A DNA stretch of 64,000 nucleotides from Acanthornis magna (Eukaryota; Chordata; Aves; Passeriformes; Acanthizidae). The DNA lies in assembly GCA_036785705.1 (NCBI GenBank), contig JAWUZG010000001.1, positions 1,054,001-1,118,000 of the forward strand, given 5' to 3'. The notes beneath the pieces are model-generated. The model saw nothing but the letters and a program-made list of their open reading frames with translations, searched no databases and was not told the DNA's origin. Of the stretch, positions 1 to 11,411 are shown piece after piece. Each line of letters starts with the position of its first letter. Position 1 is the first letter of the stretch. A program made the position numbers and the translations under genes.

Positions 1-2965
1 TTCTTTGAAGGAATACTAATAATACGTGTGGCTTGCTTTCACTTAAAAGACTGATTTTCCTGAGGGCCAAGCGGAGCACTTTGTTACAAAGCTTTTTGTC
101 CTTTAGGTGATCATCTTCACGCCAATCTGGATGCATGAACCTTCCTAACAGCTGGGGCTCCCAGAGTTATTGTTGATTTCTGAGAAGAAATTAAATAGCT
201 GTTGGGGAGCCCATGGCTAATGGAAATAAGTCTGAGATGTGGACTTGTATCTTCAGCAAATTGGAAAGGACAATTTCAAACATGAACATAAGTGATGCTG
301 AGCCAGAACCACATGTGGGATCCGTGATTGTTTATGATGTACTTTTATCTTATTTTCCACCGTAGCAAATTTGTGGTAGTTTATCCCAATTGTCTGAGTA
401 ATGCATCTGTTTTTCCTCCAGTAGCTCACAATTATTGAAAAACCCTTGTACTGAGAGGGTCGGAGTCACTCCTAACTAGTCCTGGCTCAGAACTAGACCA
501 GAGTAAATACGACAGTGGATAAGAGCCGGAGGCTCCAGATTGGCTTAGGGAGGGATTGATGTCACCTCTTGCTTGGATTTGTTCTGGATTGTATATCCTA
601 TAGGGAAAAAAAAGCAAAAAGAGAGCTGAAAATACCGTTAAAATCCCTGCATTCATTTTATCCCTGCAATTTCCTTTAATATTTCTTTCTCTGAGCACTA
701 TTAATTCTGTTAATTCCCAGCTGTTGCCCGACAATCAAGAAACAAATGTTCATCCTCTCCTGGCCACGGCCCACAGGTATTAAAGGATAGTTCGACTAAT
801 GCTCTACACCAAGCCTTTACTGCAACTTGGCATATGGAGTAATTTATCCCTGTTGGCAAAAGGAACCGAAATCAGCACGTTCCTTTTACAGCCTAATCCT
901 GTACGTCGCGTTGATGTGTAAACAGTGACACACGAGAGTTTTACTGCCTGACATAAAACATACATTAGCGTTGAGGGAATGTGTCTGTGCATTGGAGGGA
1001 AGTTGGGTTGGCTTTTTTGGGTTTTTTTGGTTTTTTTTTTGCTTCAGGGCAAACTGTTTTCTTCACATAGAAATCTTGGTGAAATAAGATCAAACCACCT
1101 GGAAAAGCAAATGAATGTAATACAGAGAGCAAAAGGAGGTGATGCATCTCTTTTTGGAACCCTGAGAGATGCAGATGTTCAAATTTGGAACGCAGGTGCC
1201 AATCTGTGAGTTTGATGGGTGCTCAGCATCCACTGCAGTTTAGGGTTTTTTTTCTGAGAGAAACAGGCCCTTCCAGAACACACTCAACTCAGACAATCAC
1301 AGACATGGAAAACAGGTCAGATGGATCATGCCTTAGAAATAACTATATTTTTCTTTAATCATCAGTCGGGAAAAGGTGACTAACACCTACAGAGATGATA
1401 TTAGGTTGGATGAATCCAACTCCCAATGTCTCTGAAAATGGAGCCATTTTAGCTGATGAGACACAAGGCTGATGCTCCAGACAAAAGGGACAATATGGGA
1501 CAGTCTGAAAAATATGAGGCCCTTGGGATTTACAAAATAGAGCCACAACATTACTGTCTCATGTGCACCTGTGTCCAGGTATTGAAATGTGTCCTCTGGA
1601 TTTCTAGTTCTATGCATTTCTGCATACTGTCTTGATATTTTTTTTTTGGGGGGAGGGTTTAATTTTTTTTTAAAATTTAAACTAAAAAGAGATTTCTTAC
1701 TAGGTTTGGGAGGAAGGAAAGACAGGCTCCAGAGCTGAACTGGCCTGGGACTTCTACGCATCCAGAATTCTTGCTGTGGCAGGGAGTGAACCATTTGGGG
1801 TTCCTGAGGACTCGTGAACAGACCAGTGAAATTCACAGGCAGCCATATCTCCTGCTCACAAACTATGGCACTTCTGCAAGGTCTGTGATGGATGTGATAA
1901 TAATTTTGGAGTTTTAATTGTTCTAAGACAGAATTTTGTGATCAAGGAAATGCCATTTGTGTTCTGTTACGCAGCCTTTGCTAATAGAACAATAACAGAA
2001 AACATCATTATAGTGCTACATAAATCTTTCCATGGCCTTCAGCTGATGTTATTGATTGTTGCTGTCCTGTCTCCCCACCTGAGAGCACAATATCCTGGCA
2101 CTGTAAAGAGTGGCAGAGTGACAAAATGCTAGAACAGAATTATTCCTCTGCAAGGAAGAATTACAAACTCTAGGATCCTTTTGTCTGAAATAAAGATAGC
2201 TGAGAGGGCATCTGATGTAAATGAATACAGGAGCAGGAGCAACTTGTGTCTAATTTTCTAACACTAAACCCTAGGGGAACATCAAATAGCAATGCTGTCT
2301 GATTAGTTCAGAAAAAAACAAGACATATTTCTTGTGGCAGGGTGAAGTACAGCTGTGAAACACCTTGCCAAAAAACAAGGGGATGAGAACACCTAGAAGT
2401 TTTCAAACACTGATAGGACTTATCCTGGGAAGAAAAATTAATTAAGGATTTTGCCTATAAAATCATCCTGGTAGCTGCTGAAGACTCAGAGCTTCTTGGT
2501 GTCAGGATGTTCTTGGTCTTCTTTCTCCATTTTCTGTTGAACTTTGCTGGAGGCAGAACTTGGCTAAGCAGATCCTTACTCTGGTCTCACACAGCTTCAT
2601 TCTGCTCCATCTCATGCACTCTGAAGGAGCCTTCTTGAAGACAATGTGTTCACCAAGTGCTTTGCCTTGACCAGAAGCAGAAGGAAAAATCCAAATTTCT
2701 TCAGGAAACTTGATGATTTGAATAGTCTGGTTGGGATGTTTATTAACAAAGTGCCCCTATGTGTTATTAGCTTTAAGTCCACAGGGAGAAGGGGGATTTG
2801 TGAGACTCCAAGTATTTAAGGCTGAGCATGTTTGAAGAACAAACCCCCTGTTTTCCTGCATATTTTATGTCCTCTTTAGAAAGAGAAGGAAACACTTTTG
2901 GCATTGCTATCTACAAGGCACCACAGTGAGGCTGGGAGTCCCAGTGTCCACAGCGTGCAGAGCGT
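1..2965. other. Gene-free unique sequence
   Basis: I see no gene here. Open frames are short (the longest is about 149 codons on the minus strand near 1387-1836) and have no recognisable domain. The only structure is low complexity: T-rich runs near 1011-1041 and around 1638-1672. No CR1 or LTR end was recognised. Confidence 0.55.
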
Positions 2966-3084
2966 CCCCAAAGTGGGGTTTATCAGGGTCCCAAAGTGGG
3001 GTTTATCAGGGTCCTTGAAGTGGGGCTTGTCAGGGTCCCCAAAGTGGGGTTTATCAGGGTCCCCAAAGTGGGGTTTATCAGGGT
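2966..3084. repeat. 24-bp minisatellite, five copies
   Basis: Five head-to-tail copies start at 2966, 2990, 3013, 3037 and 3061. The unit is 24 bp and runs from CCCCAAAGTGGGG to TTTATCAGGGT. Copy 2 lacks one C (23 bp) and copy 3 differs at several bases; copies 1, 4 and 5 are identical. Each unit holds a small self-complementary core (CCCCAAAGTGGGG pairs CCCC with GGGG). Because 24 is a multiple of three, the array reads open on both strands and gives repeated octapeptides, which explains the short overlapping open frames here. The near identity of copies points to recent expansion or homogenisation. Confidence 0.95.
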
Positions 3085-4770
3085 CCCCACTCACTAGCCC
3101 TGTCTGTCTTTGTGATCCCAGACTGTCCCACACCATGGAACTGGTGACATCTGTGCCACTCTCCTCCAGCACAAAGGAGCCACCCCTTCATGGACATTGG
3201 AAGGGGCAAGAACAATTCTGTCTCTGCGTAAGAATATCTCTGTTGGGGTTGCCTGGGTGGCCATGAGCAAGCACTGGAGAGCCCAATTTTGTTTTATAGA
3301 GGGAGGCTTCACTAATTTTCAGACCTATGATCTGGATCAGGTGTGGAGTAGGACAAATGGAAAGCGCCACACCCCTTGTGTCAACCTCACTGTCCTCGTC
3401 TTCTGTCATCGCCTGTGCCCGGCACTAGTTCTCATCCTGACCCATGTGTCTGTGACCAAAACCACTGGATTTTCGTGGTTAGATATCTTTCTAGATATCC
3501 CCTGCTTAGGGCTGTCTGACACCATCCTCCTTCACTGCCACAAGAGCTCTCAGCCTGGGGGTTTAAACCCTCATGGGGTCTTGACAAATTCAGCACTCAA
3601 GGTGAAGTCACAGACCAAGTCAACACTCAGCTGCTGCACAGATGATTTGGTTTTCAGCATGAAAAACAGCGTGGAAAAAATGTAGATGTTTCTGGCTTGT
3701 GATTCCTTCTCTTTCGGTTAACCAGCCTCAACCCTCAACAAACTGTTTAAATGATTCCCACGTAGAAGGAAAGCCCAGGGAGCAAAAATGTTTCTGGCCA
3801 GCTGAGTGAAGTGTGGAAGGTGTGAGGAGCAAAACTTTCTGGTGCAACAGGTCAGCTAACACAGAGATACAAGCTGGGGAGACTCAACTCCTTTTAATCT
3901 CTCCCTGACAGAAATGTGGTTCAGGGCACAGACTGCCTGTGAGAGCACACATCTGCTGCCAGCCCTCCCTGACAATGTCCCACCAGCAAGGTGGAATGAA
4001 GCTCCACACCAGGACAGCAGCTCAGATGTGCTACCAACCAGCCCTGGGGTGTTCACAGAGCTGGAGGCAGAGAACACAGACATTTTGGATTTTCTGCTGT
4101 GATTTCACCCCCTGACTTTGCCACTCACTCTCCACAAACCATGACTAAATAGCTCATGGACATGAGGAGAGCTGAAGTATTTCAGAGCAGAAATGTGACG
4201 CAGGTAGAAAATTAAGGTAGCAGAGGGTAGGCAGGAAAGTTTTGCAGACTGAGGCTCATATAGGATTGGACAGTAAACTGGGCTGACTGCGGAAGAGAAA
4301 ATGTGAGGCCAATGACACAAAACTGTAAGAAATCAGAGTTCTTCATTCAGAATAACTGTCCCTGAAGAGATCATGATTGCTACTTTGTTAAATGTCATGT
4401 TTGCCTAGAAACTCAGGAACAAAGGACCCATGGGACACTTTTCCTCATGGTATTCTCTTTTCTACGAACAGGGTAACACTTGTGTTCATCCCTTGCAATA
4501 CAAACTTTTCAACCTTCTCCTTTCTTGGTGTATGAGGCAATTGCCATGTTGTGGTTTCAAAGCGTGCTAGGAGGTGTGAGAATCGTAGGCACATAGTAAG
4601 AGCTACTTTACTGTGAGAACACCTTGTTCTCAATTCTCACAGTGGCTCTCTGGTTCAAAACAAGCAGGAATTCATAAACAGAGATAGCTGACTTCATGCA
4701 GGTGGTGTTTTTCCAAGATGTTGTTCTGGCTGTAGGTAGCCAAGGATATTGTGGGGTGGTGAATTGAGAG
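3085..4770. other. Gene-free unique sequence
   Basis: A plus-strand open frame of about 162 codons (3197-3685) has no recognisable domain and is near the length expected by chance. No repeat ends were recognised. Confidence 0.5.
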
Positions 4771-4830
4771 CCAATGGATGTGTGACGTGAAAGTTAGAAA
4801 ATAGTATAAAAAGTCTCTGGAAAATAAAGA
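4771..4830 (+). promoter_or_regulatory. LTR-like cluster: CCAAT, CRE-like, TATA and poly(A) signal
   Basis: Within about 60 bp on the plus strand there is CCAAT (4771-4775), a CRE-like TGACGTGA (4783-4790), a TATA box TATAAAAA (4805-4812) and AATAAA (4823-4828). A TATA box followed almost at once by a poly(A) signal is unusual for a cellular promoter but typical of the U3/R part of short retroviral LTRs. A 7-bp inverted repeat (CTTGTCA/TGACAAG) lies downstream near 4881-4905. I could not define LTR ends or target-site duplications, so a degenerate solo LTR is a hypothesis. Chance clustering is the alternative. Confidence 0.35.
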
Positions 4831-5267
4831 GTTACTTCTTCCTTTCCTTGGACCCAGAAGCTGCTGTGGTGAATTTATTACTTGTCATGACCGTCTCGAC
4901 CTGACAAGAAGGTGCATCAGGTGTGTTTGGAATCCTCTGTCCTCAACAAGAGAGACGTGACAACCTTGCAAGGGTGCATGGCAGCCTCAAGAAAGGGTCA
5001 TGGACCAACCTAGCACTAAGGCTGGCGGCTTTCACCCCTCTGTTTCCAGGAAAGGTTCACAACTCAGACTCCCTGGGATCACCATCCCCACAGGCAGGGG
5101 TGGCCAGCAGAGGAGCATCACTGGGGACAAGCAGAGCAGGAGCTGGGGATGTAGTGCAAGAAGGAGGAGGAGACAGGCTGTAACAATGAGAACCCATAAA
5201 CTCAGGGGAGAGGGGCAGGTAAAACTCGAGAATTGCGTAAAACATTTTTTGGGAGCTAATTAGTATC
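4831..5267. other. Gene-free sequence between LTR-like signals and CR1
   Basis: No gene is visible. Overlapping open frames of 62-87 codons near 4923-5263 are short and unrecognised. Part of the stretch may belong to the putative LTR upstream. Confidence 0.4.
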
Positions 5268-5590
5268 CAATAGCTGAAGGGGACTTACAAGAAGGCAGGA
5301 GAGAGACTTGCCACAGAGGCATGTGGTGACTGGGCAAGAGGGAATGGCTTTGAACTGAAGAAGGGTAGATTTAGATGGAATATGAGGAAATAGTTCTTTA
5401 CTAAGAGGGTAGGGAGGCCCTGGCACAGGTTGCCCAGAGAAGCTGTGGCTGCCCCTGGATCCCTGGAAGTGTCCAAGGCCAGGCTGGATGGGGCTTGGAG
5501 CAATCTGAGATAGTGGAAGGTGTCCCTGCCATGGAGCAAGAGGATCTTTAACACCCTTTCCAACCCAAACCATTCCATGATTCCGTGATT
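5268..5590 (+). mobile_element. CR1 LINE 3' end fragment
   Basis: Plus-oriented 5'-truncated CR1 retrotransposon. It shows the usual 3' region in order: a stretch ending in GAACTGAAGAAGGGTAGATT, then GGTTGCCCAGAGAAGCTGTG, TGGAAGTGTCCAAGGCCAGG, and finally CCAACCCAAACCATTCCATG with a decayed ATTCTATGATT-type terminus near 5573-5590. Only the non-coding 3' part is present, which fits the short 5'-truncated insertions made by target-primed reverse transcription. The minus-strand open frames of about 100 codons here are artefacts of the element. Confidence 0.93.
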
Positions 5591-8500
5591 TGGTGAATTA
5601 ACACCCCTGTGACCACAGAGTGATCTGCGGGTGACTGTGCTTGGTTAACCTGTCCTGGTCATCTGAGAGACGTCAGACAGCAGCAGCCATGGTTGGAAAT
5701 TGGGTCGTGCAACCCTTCCTCCTCTCACGTTAATTACCGTGGCTGTTGGGACAAGCTGTTTAATTACTGCTGGAATGCCCATGCCTCTGTTCCTGGGCCA
5801 CGGTCCTTCTCCTGTTCAACTGGAAGGATCCAAAGTTCACGCCTGTCAAGCCCTGGTTGAGCAATATTAACACAGCATCTGCCAGGCTGTTTTGAATAGC
5901 TGCTAAACATCTACGCTGCTTTAAGCGGGAAGAAAAGGCTTTTCAAGTGTTGCATACATTACCCACAGCAGTGGAGAAGGATGTTAATAATTCATTCATG
6001 CTCTCAGACTCTGGAGTGTGCTAGATCTTTCAACTCACAACAATACACATCACCCTGCAGGCTGTCATGTCCCGCTTTTAACAAAGGGAAAGAAAAGAGA
6101 GGCGCTAAAAAGGAGGAAGATTTCCTGGGTGGAAAATCTGAAGCCTGATGAAGAATTAAAGCCTGTTAAATGTCTACTTGAGCCAGTCATTGAGCAATAA
6201 AGCCTATTTGCAACCGGTTGCTGGAAGAAAGAGCTGCATGTGCAGGAAAAAGCATTTGTTGGGAAGATGCTGGCATTGCTTTCCATCGGTTGTGGAATAC
6301 ATCAACCCCCTGGGATGCCTGTTCAGCAAGTTTTTGTTATTCAAGCCAGAGCAGAGAGAGAAGAGGAAGGAGTCACCCTGAGAAAACATATGTGTAGAAT
6401 TATTTTCGTGTGATTGGACCATCATTTGAGCACCTGAATTGCCTTCAGCTATACCCTACCCCCACAGGATTTTCCCAGTGGATGTGGTAGAGTCCCACAC
6501 GTGTATTTCCAGCTCCACCAGAAATAAAGGCAGCCAGAAGTGACAAGAGGAGTTGTTTGGGTGAAGCAGGTAGGAAAGCAGTCACTGTTGAAGGCAGAGT
6601 CAGGACTTTTGGGCTGGTGACCATTGCTGAAGTGTGGCCACCCCCAGTAACAATCATTGTGACCAGGGACAGGGAGAGGAGCCACCCATTTCTTTAGGAC
6701 TCATCCTGGGTCCGTATTACTGCTTTTATCTCCTCCTTCTACTTCCCTGAGTGGAACAATCTGTCCTGGTTTTGCTCCTTCACTCCCAAGGTGGTAAAAT
6801 CCTGCCTGCCATGTTGAGAAAACCCTCATCAACCTGGGAATCAAGGAGTGTCCTTGTCATGGGGGAATTACATTTTAAAAGAGAAAGATCTAGGTCCTTT
6901 ATGTGATGGGTACTAAACTACATACAAATACAACAGGAAGGTCCCTCCACTAAAGAGTAGACCTTGTGAATGAACGATAGAAGGTGACAGAACTGAAATG
7001 TTTCCTTCCTGGGGAGGCAGGAGATAAATAAATAGAATTTAATCCTTCTGAAATCCAACCAGCCTTCTCATTTTTGTAGCTATGTCAACAATTTTGAGCC
7101 ATTTAACAAATTTCTCAGGTGTCTCCCCGCGTTCTGATTCAGAATTATCCTAAACTGGTTGACAAATGGGGAAGAAGGCTCAAGTCCTATCGCTACATCT
7201 AATGTCTTGATGAAAACTCCGGATTTCATGACGTGTGCTGGCCCATTGAATTCAGTATCTTACTCTGTAGAGTTCACTTACTGCTATTTCCCATGGAAAA
7301 CTTCCCATGGACATTTTTGTGTACTCGGGAGAAGAAAAGCAATACTTTAATTCTTCCCTTGTACAAGTCTGTACATCAACCACAGAACAGTTTTCCTTCA
7401 GGGTGGGTTCCCTCAAAGCAGAATTACAATTTGAGCACCGCTGCACGAAAGAACAAATGGGAGATTTCAGGTTTGCTTCCCTCAGTTGCATTCTAAGTTC
7501 ATTGCAGGCAGATTCTGCTGGGAAAGTATTTGCAGCAGAAGTAGGCTCTGTTGGGACCCTTGTCAGCCATTCCCATCAACCCCCCTAAAAAATGGGGCTA
7601 AGTTCTTCTGAGGCAGAGGAACTGTGCTTCTCTGAGCTCAAAGCAGCATCACTTTATCTTCTGGGGACATTTCAAGGTCCAGGTGGTGGAGCCAGCGTGA
7701 GGAGCTGGCCTTCCTTTTCACTCCTCTCCACTGTGGGGGCTTTAGTCCAGGATTTTCACAGTTCCTCCTCACCCCCCATCATGGACATGGGGATCACAGA
7801 ACCTGGGGGAGCTCTTGGAGGAGATAGAGAGGCTCTGCTGTGCCTTCCCTCGGTCCCTCCATTCACCCCTCTCCTCCCTGTCACCCTTGGCAGAAGTGCC
7901 AGAGGGATGTGACAAGATTGCAAAGAATCTTGGCACAGCACTCCTGATTTCTTTTTTTCCCCTTCCCTCTGCAGGGACACGGAGCCAAGAAAGTGTCAGC
8001 TCCATAACTCTGCCCCAGCAGAGCCCTGCAAACTCCCTCAGCCAAAGCAGCTGAATAGGAAATGGGATGGAGCTGGAAACTTGTCCTTGTCAGCTGGGTT
8101 CTCCATCCAACAACCCATAAAAAGCCCTACATGAAAGCAGCCAGAACCATTACAGCTTAGTCCTATCTGAGAAATGGCATTTAATCCCCACACTGTTTAT
8201 TTAACTCTACACGACAGTTGTGTAATGTCATGCTGTTCTGTCCTGATCTTATTCCACAGGGAGGCTTTTCAGCTCAGGAAATTCATGGATCAAACTGCCA
8301 GGTCTCGGTGTTTTGCAGAGCTCTGCCATGTAAACGATTATTCTATAAAAGAAATCCCTCTAACCCACAAATTTTGAGACCAAAATAAAATAAAACAAAA
8401 GTTCAGGTTTGGTTTTATTTTCATTTTAGATATATTTGTGTTGAAACACTTGCATTCATCCCAACCACACAGGAACAAACAGGAAAACACAGATTCCCAG

Positions 8501-8864
8501 GTTTACTGTTTTGTGTTTTTTTTACCAGTCATCATTTTTAAGGACATTTTAGGACTGTTGAACCCTTGGGCTGTGCTTTTCTTTTCCCCGATTGCACCTG
8601 CATGATTGGATTTCCTACTGAATTCACCCAGCTGAAGCCAAGGAGGGTGGAACATCTAAGAACAGGATTTGGTCTCATGCTCTTCAAAAAGGACCTTTGT
8701 AAGTAACTCTTCAAAACCTGCTCACCTTCCCAAACTGAAACCATGCAGAGGGCGGTGTCTTAAATAAAATAAATTCCTCCCATGTTCCGGAAACAATAGG
8801 GAGCAAAGAGAATTGTTTTGCATAGTGTCATGCAACTTTTTTTTGTGTGTATTAATCCTGAAGA
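5591..8864. other. Gene-free unique sequence
   Basis: No gene or repeat end was recognised. The longest open frame is about 106 codons (7592-7912). Around 5680-6000 the sequence is repeat-free with TTAATTAC/TTAATTA motifs and could include conserved non-coding DNA, but this cannot be judged from one sequence. Confidence 0.5.
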
Positions 8865-9125
8865 AATCACGGAATCATAGAAAGATTTGGGTTGGAAGGG
8901 ACCTTAAAGATCACCCAGTTCCAATCTCCCTGCCATGGGCAGGGACACCTTCCATTGTCCCAGGTTGCTCCAAACTCTGTCCAGCCTGGCCTTGGACACT
9001 TCCAGGGATCCAGGGGCAGCCACAGCTTCTCTGGGCACTTGTGCCAGGGCCTCCCCACCCTCACAGGGAAGAATTTCTTCCTAATTTCTAATCTAAATCT
9101 CTCCTCTTCCCCCTTGTCCTATATC
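8865..9125 (-). mobile_element. CR1 LINE 3' end fragment
   Basis: Minus-oriented CR1. Read on the plus strand it starts with the inverted 3' terminus (ATCACGGAATCATAGAAAG), then GGGTTGGAAGGGACCTTAAA, CCATGGGCAGGGACACCTTC, CCTTGGACACTTCCAGGGAT and TTTCTTCCTAATTTCTAATC, and ends near CCCCTTGTCCT. The terminus is well preserved. It is the same broad CR1 type as the copies at 5268, 15403 and 53875. Confidence 0.95.
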
Positions 9126-9636
9126 TGTCTGTGTAAAGATTCGCTATCCTTGTTTTCCATAAGCCTCATTTAAGTACTGAAAGAATGTAGAAAATGAATA
9201 CATATCATAGATTAAATGAGGTCTAAAAGGTATTTTTCCTGGCATAGTATTTTTGGACATCATGTTATTTTCTTACTGCCAACCAATGCTCAGAATAATA
9301 TGCCAAATATTCACCATCACAGCACTCACCCTAACCCCTGACCTGTGCTCAGGTAAGCAGGGAACTTTGTGCAAGAGTTCTCATGGTCAGAAATGAACAC
9401 GCAGAACATTCAGTTTCCATTTAATTGTGTTGCAAATAAATAATCATAGGCAAATCTCAGGGAGTAGGGTTGAGGAGCAGTGATGCTGTGAACTTCCTGC
9501 TTCCCCAAGGAAGGGTGAATTCCATTTAAGCAGCTCCTGAAAACATGACTTGAGGTGTTTTTATAAAACACCTCCAGCGGTGGAGAGGCCAGAATTGCCT
9601 TGGGTGGGTGGTTTTTGCGCTTTATTGGTCTCCTGA
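9126..9636. other. Gene-free unique sequence
   Basis: Nothing recognisable is seen between the CR1 copy and the long open frame that follows. Confidence 0.5.
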
Positions 9637-10650
9637 TGGAAATTGCTACTCATTCCCCCAGGGAAAAACCCTCTGGACAACTCAGAGGGTGTTGGGGCTG
9701 GCTCCAAACCCACCCTCGCTGTGGCTTCTTTCGCAGAGCACGACCAAGAACAGCCTCCCTTCCCTTCACAGCCCTTTCCCCCATTTAAAAAATTTAAAAA
9801 AGAGAAAGATGCTCCACACATGGAGCAACAAATGGCATCGCGGCACACGGCGAGCGGCGGATGCAACAAGCAGATGGTGGCAGAACAAGGGCCTGGATCC
9901 ATTAGCAGAAATCTGGATCAACTCGTGGATGAATCAGCGACACAAATCAGGGGTAAATACATAACACACACTCCACGCCAGCCATTCCCCGGGAGCTGGA
10001 TGGCTTGGGAGGCAGATCCAGGGCTCTGGCATCTTCGCGTGTGTCTTTTTTGCGGATGCACACAGGAGGGCAGCAGACATTTACTCAGCGTTTGGCACTG
10101 CATTGCCTCCCCGAGCCCTGCCGCAAAAAGATGCTGCTGGGATAGTGTAAACTGTCCGTCAGCACGGGGGGATGGATGCTGGCTAAACAGCCCCATAAAA
10201 AACCCCAAAGCGACTGTAATTGGACGCAGTGCACATTTCACTGTTATGGCAAAGACAAAGGTCTTAGTCATTTTTTCCTGCTGTCGGGCTAAGTTCACCC
10301 CCCACCAAATTATCTCAAGATATTCCTTTCTTCTCTCTAGTTCATTTTATTGGGTGTTCGCTATTTCTTGTGTAAATTATTGCAATGGTTTTCATTCTCC
10401 AGGAAAAACACACTTCTATTTTTCCCATCGAGATGCTGACACAGGAATCTCAAACATCTCTCTCCCCTTGTTTCTTGATGGACAATGTGCTGGGGATGGG
10501 GGAACAGGAGAGTGTGTAAGAAATATCCTCCAATTCCAGCTAATGAAGCTCATCAATGAATATGAAAATCATTATTTAGGTTTGGGAAACAAAAGCCTGA
10601 AAGAGAGTGTTTCTCAGCAATATTTCTATTTTTTTTTTTGGAGGGTATAA
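9637..10650 (+). other. Unusually long open frame, coding status unproven
   Basis: The plus-strand frame is open for 337 codons, from after the TGA at 9634-9636 to the TAA at 10648-10650. It has no ATG until 9820, so an ATG-initiated product would be about 276 residues. No domain, signal peptide or family is recognised. The C-terminal YFYFFF comes from a T run (10630-10639), which argues against a selected protein end. A local CpG cluster (six CpGs in 9839-9859) is unusual in this CpG-poor window. The length is well beyond what I expect by chance at normal stop density, but local base composition lowers stop frequency on both strands (a 126-codon minus frame lies inside at 9918-10298). It could be chance, a conserved non-coding element or a lineage-specific transcript. 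Confidence 0.25.
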
Positions 10651-10995
10651 TTAAAACAATTGTCTTTAGCCTACAAAAATATCCATTGCCTTCTTCCTGC
10701 TCCCAGCCCAGCTCCATTCATTCCTTTGAATTTGGCTTCTTGATAACTTTGTCCATGATCCAGCACAAACAATTCTGCACATTGACATTGATGCCAACTC
10801 AGATTGAAGCTTTTCAGGCAGAGCAGTGCATTTTGCCTAAGTATTTGCTCAGGCTGATCCTAATTAAAGTACTAATTGCCATGTGGCTGTGTTCTCTTCA
10901 GCTGCCTAAGAGGAGTTGAGGAGCTGAGCTGAGCTCCCCTCCCCAGTCTCAGTGACTGAAAGAGGTGTCAGTGATGTCTCAAAGTTCCCATTTCG
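10651..10995. other. Gene-free sequence
   Basis: A spacer of about 345 bp with nothing recognisable. It leads into the CR1 fragment on the minus strand. Confidence 0.5.
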
Positions 10996-11411
10996 TAGAA
11001 TCATTGAGGTTGGAAAAGATCTCTAAAATCCTTGAGTCCAACCATTCCCCCAGCACTGCCAAACCCACCACCAAACCATATCTCTAAGCACCACATCTGC
11101 ATGACTTGTTTCAATCCCTCCAGGGATGGTGACTCCACCACTTTCCTCAACAGCCTGTTCAATGCTTGGAAACCTTCCTGTGAAGAAGTTTTTCCTAATA
11201 TTGGGATATTATCTCAGCCTCCCTGGCACAGCTTGAGGTTGTTTCCTATTGTCCTCCCTTGCTCTCTGGGAGCACAGCCTGACACCCACTGGCTGTCCCC
11301 TCCTGTCAGGAGTTGTGCAGAGCCACAAGGTCCACCCTGAGCCTCCTTTTCTCCGGGCTGAGCCCTTTCCCAGCTCTTTCAGCTGCTCCTGGTACTCCAG
11401 ATCCTTCAGCA
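10996..11411 (-). mobile_element. CR1 LINE fragment, second 3'-end type
   Basis: Minus-oriented CR1. The plus strand starts with TAGAATCATTGAGGTTGGAA, then AAAGATCTCTAAAATCCTTG, TGAGTCCAACC, CCTCCAGGGATGGTGACTCC, GAAGAAGTTTTTCCTAATAT and CCTGAGCCTCCTTTTCTCC, and ends near 11411. This 3' end ('GGTTGGAAAAGA...GAGTCCAACC') differs from the 'GGTTGGAAGGGACC' type at 8865 and matches the type at 12756, 22899 and 37902. At about 416 bp it extends further upstream than most copies here. Confidence 0.92.

Noticed and set aside
2966..3084. CRISPR array
   Set aside because: The repeats are contiguous with no unique spacers, and the DNA is from a vertebrate.
2876..3266. Octapeptide-repeat proteins on both strands
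   Set aside because: They are direct products of the 24-bp minisatellite, whose length is a multiple of three.
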